DNA of 5,962 nt from Bacteroidota bacterium (lineage in GTDB: Bacteria; Bacteroidota; Bacteroidia; Sphingobacteriales; Sphingobacteriaceae). Below are positions 5,139 through 5,962 of the stretch, piece by piece (positions within the stretch are counted from its first letter, which is position 1; every line of letters starts with the position of its first letter). The notes under the pieces are model-generated. The model was not told where the DNA came from, made no database searches, and saw only the letters and a list, made by a program, of their open reading frames with translations. The stretch covers positions 1 to 5,962 of the forward strand of contig JABDEQ010000114.1 in NCBI GenBank assembly GCA_013286985.1, in the 5' to 3' direction. Made by a program: the position numbers and the translations under genes.

Positions 5139-5962
5139 CAAGCGTTTGATAAAACCCTACCAGTTTTTCGGTAACCTTATTTACATCGTGCTGCTCCTCA
5201 ATCAGCTTCCGGGCATTAATGCCTACCGATTTACAATAGTCTTCATCGGCAATGCAAAGTTTTATGGCCTCATAAAACTCATCGGTATTATTAGCAATTA
5301 GTATATTTTCGCCGTTTTTATAGTCAATGCCTTCGGCACCCAGTGAGGTTGATATGATACACTTTTGCATAGCCATACCTTTAACCCGCATACCGCCGCT
5401 TGAAAGCAGGGGGACAATCATTATAGCTTTACTGTTAACAAATTCAAGCGCATCATCCACTTCGCCCTGGATAAATATTTTGCCCATTACATCGTAGTCG
5501 TCAAATCGTTCGGGTATATCATTACCGGCCACATAGAAACGCACACGCAGGTCGCCATCGGTTAAATCTTGTTTAAAATTCTCCAAAAACCATTCAATTC
5601 CCTCCCGGTTTGGCAGCCAATCCAACGATCCTAAAAAGAAAAGACTCGGGAACTCTGTTTTTTCAAAATCGGGCTGGTAATAATCCAGGTTAACACCCAC
5701 CGGCAAAATTTCAATGGGTATTTTTGCGCCGTACTCTATTAGCGTGCCTTTGTCTTGGTCGGTAAATACCGCTATAGCATCAAAATTATTTAACTGCTGC
5801 AGCTCATAGTTCTTTATCCGCTTGGCATGCATTTTTAAATACGACTTTTTAAAAGGATCAGACTTTTGTTGCGACAGCCGGTGCCATATCTGGCTTTCAA
5901 CATTATGCAGGCGGTAAATGAGCCGCGCTTTTGAGTTTTTGCGGATGGCCGAAAGATAAAGT
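5134..5962 (-). CDS. Family-4-type glycosyltransferase, 5' end outside window, altered donor site
   Basis: The frame is open from the right edge, so the ATG at 5832 is internal: 43 more codons upstream read as glycosyltransferase sequence, including RLHNVESQIWHRL (visible residues 17-29). The 275 visible residues cover the end of the N-terminal domain and the whole C-terminal Rossmann domain of a GT-B, GT4-like enzyme. Landmarks are ILPVGVNLDYY (start of the donor domain), SLFFLGSLDWLPNREGIEWF, then VPLLSSGGMRVK, GMAMQKCIISTSLGAEGI and a normal C-terminal helix. Such enzymes move sugar from a nucleotide donor at the cytoplasmic membrane face, often for polysaccharide or glycan synthesis; donor and acceptor cannot be told. 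The family normally has two or three residues plus a Glu between RVK and GMA (as in KIIEGMA); here they are absent, which removes the second Glu of the EX7E motif. The TGA stop lies in the end of the adjacent repeat. Confidence 0.9.
   Translation of the reverse strand, partial: LYLSAIRKNSKARLIYRLHNVESQIWHRLSQQKSDPFKKSYLKMHAKRIKNYELQQLNNFDAIAVFTDQDKGTLIEYGAKIPIEILPVGVNLDYYQPDFEKTEFPSLFFLGSLDWLPNREGIEWFLENFKQDLTDGDLRVRFYVAGNDIPERFDDYDVMGKIFIQGEVDDALEFVNSKAIMIVPLLSSGGMRVKGMAMQKCIISTSLGAEGIDYKNGENILIANNTDEFYEAIKLCIADEDYCKSVGINARKLIEEQHDVNKVTEKLVGFYQTLV

Noticed and set aside
4956..5174. A 72-codon + strand open frame
   Set aside because: It lies within the hairpin-rich repeat and is rich in Lys/Arg from its A-rich core; it resembles no protein family and overlaps the end of the glycosyltransferase gene.
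5089..5301. A 70-codon + strand open frame
   Set aside because: It is antisense to the conserved C-terminal domain of the glycosyltransferase and begins inside the repeat.
5830..5832. ATG at 5832 as the glycosyltransferase start
   Set aside because: The frame continues without a stop to the window edge, and the upstream codons encode a family-typical RLHNVESQIW segment, so this Met is internal.

Overview
The window looks like a chromosomal housekeeping segment from a member of the Bacteroidetes, most likely Sphingobacteriaceae (Mucilaginibacter/Pedobacter-like). This rests on protein style, on start codons with no Shine-Dalgarno sequence, on a TAnnTTTG-type promoter element in front of gcvT, and on palindromic intergenic repeats of kinds I associate with that family. 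The genus is an inference from memory; no 16S or other marker gene is present.

Layout, left to right. The 3' part of rsgA (ribosome-assembly GTPase) enters from the left edge on the + strand. It converges, across a GATTAG-rich inverted repeat, on a minus-strand PLP enzyme of the cystathionine gamma-synthase / homoserine sulfhydrylase family. A 187-bp divergent spacer with a perfect 12-bp palindrome follows. Then come dtd (D-aminoacyl-tRNA deacylase) and a small MazG-like nucleotide pyrophosphohydrolase on the + strand, separated by a perfect hairpin. A roughly 117-bp palindromic repeat lies at the convergent junction with a minus-strand block: a ComB-like phosphatase, gcvT (glycine cleavage T-protein) and a family-4-type glycosyltransferase whose 5' end runs off the right edge. 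A roughly 200-bp structured MITE-like element sits between gcvT and the glycosyltransferase.

How the genes relate. rsgA, dtd and the pyrophosphohydrolase are quality-control genes for ribosomes, tRNA charging and nucleotide pools. The PLP enzyme, ComB-like protein and GcvT touch sulfur-amino-acid, sulfonate and one-carbon metabolism, but spacing and repeats between them argue against one tight operon.

I see no defence system, CRISPR array, phage gene, transposase, rRNA or tRNA, and I do not claim a new multi-gene system. The most notable points are an apparent in-frame loss of three residues, including the conserved ribose-binding glutamate, in the glycosyltransferase donor site, and intergenic repeats that abut or supply gene ends, including one that forms the leader of the comB-like gene.
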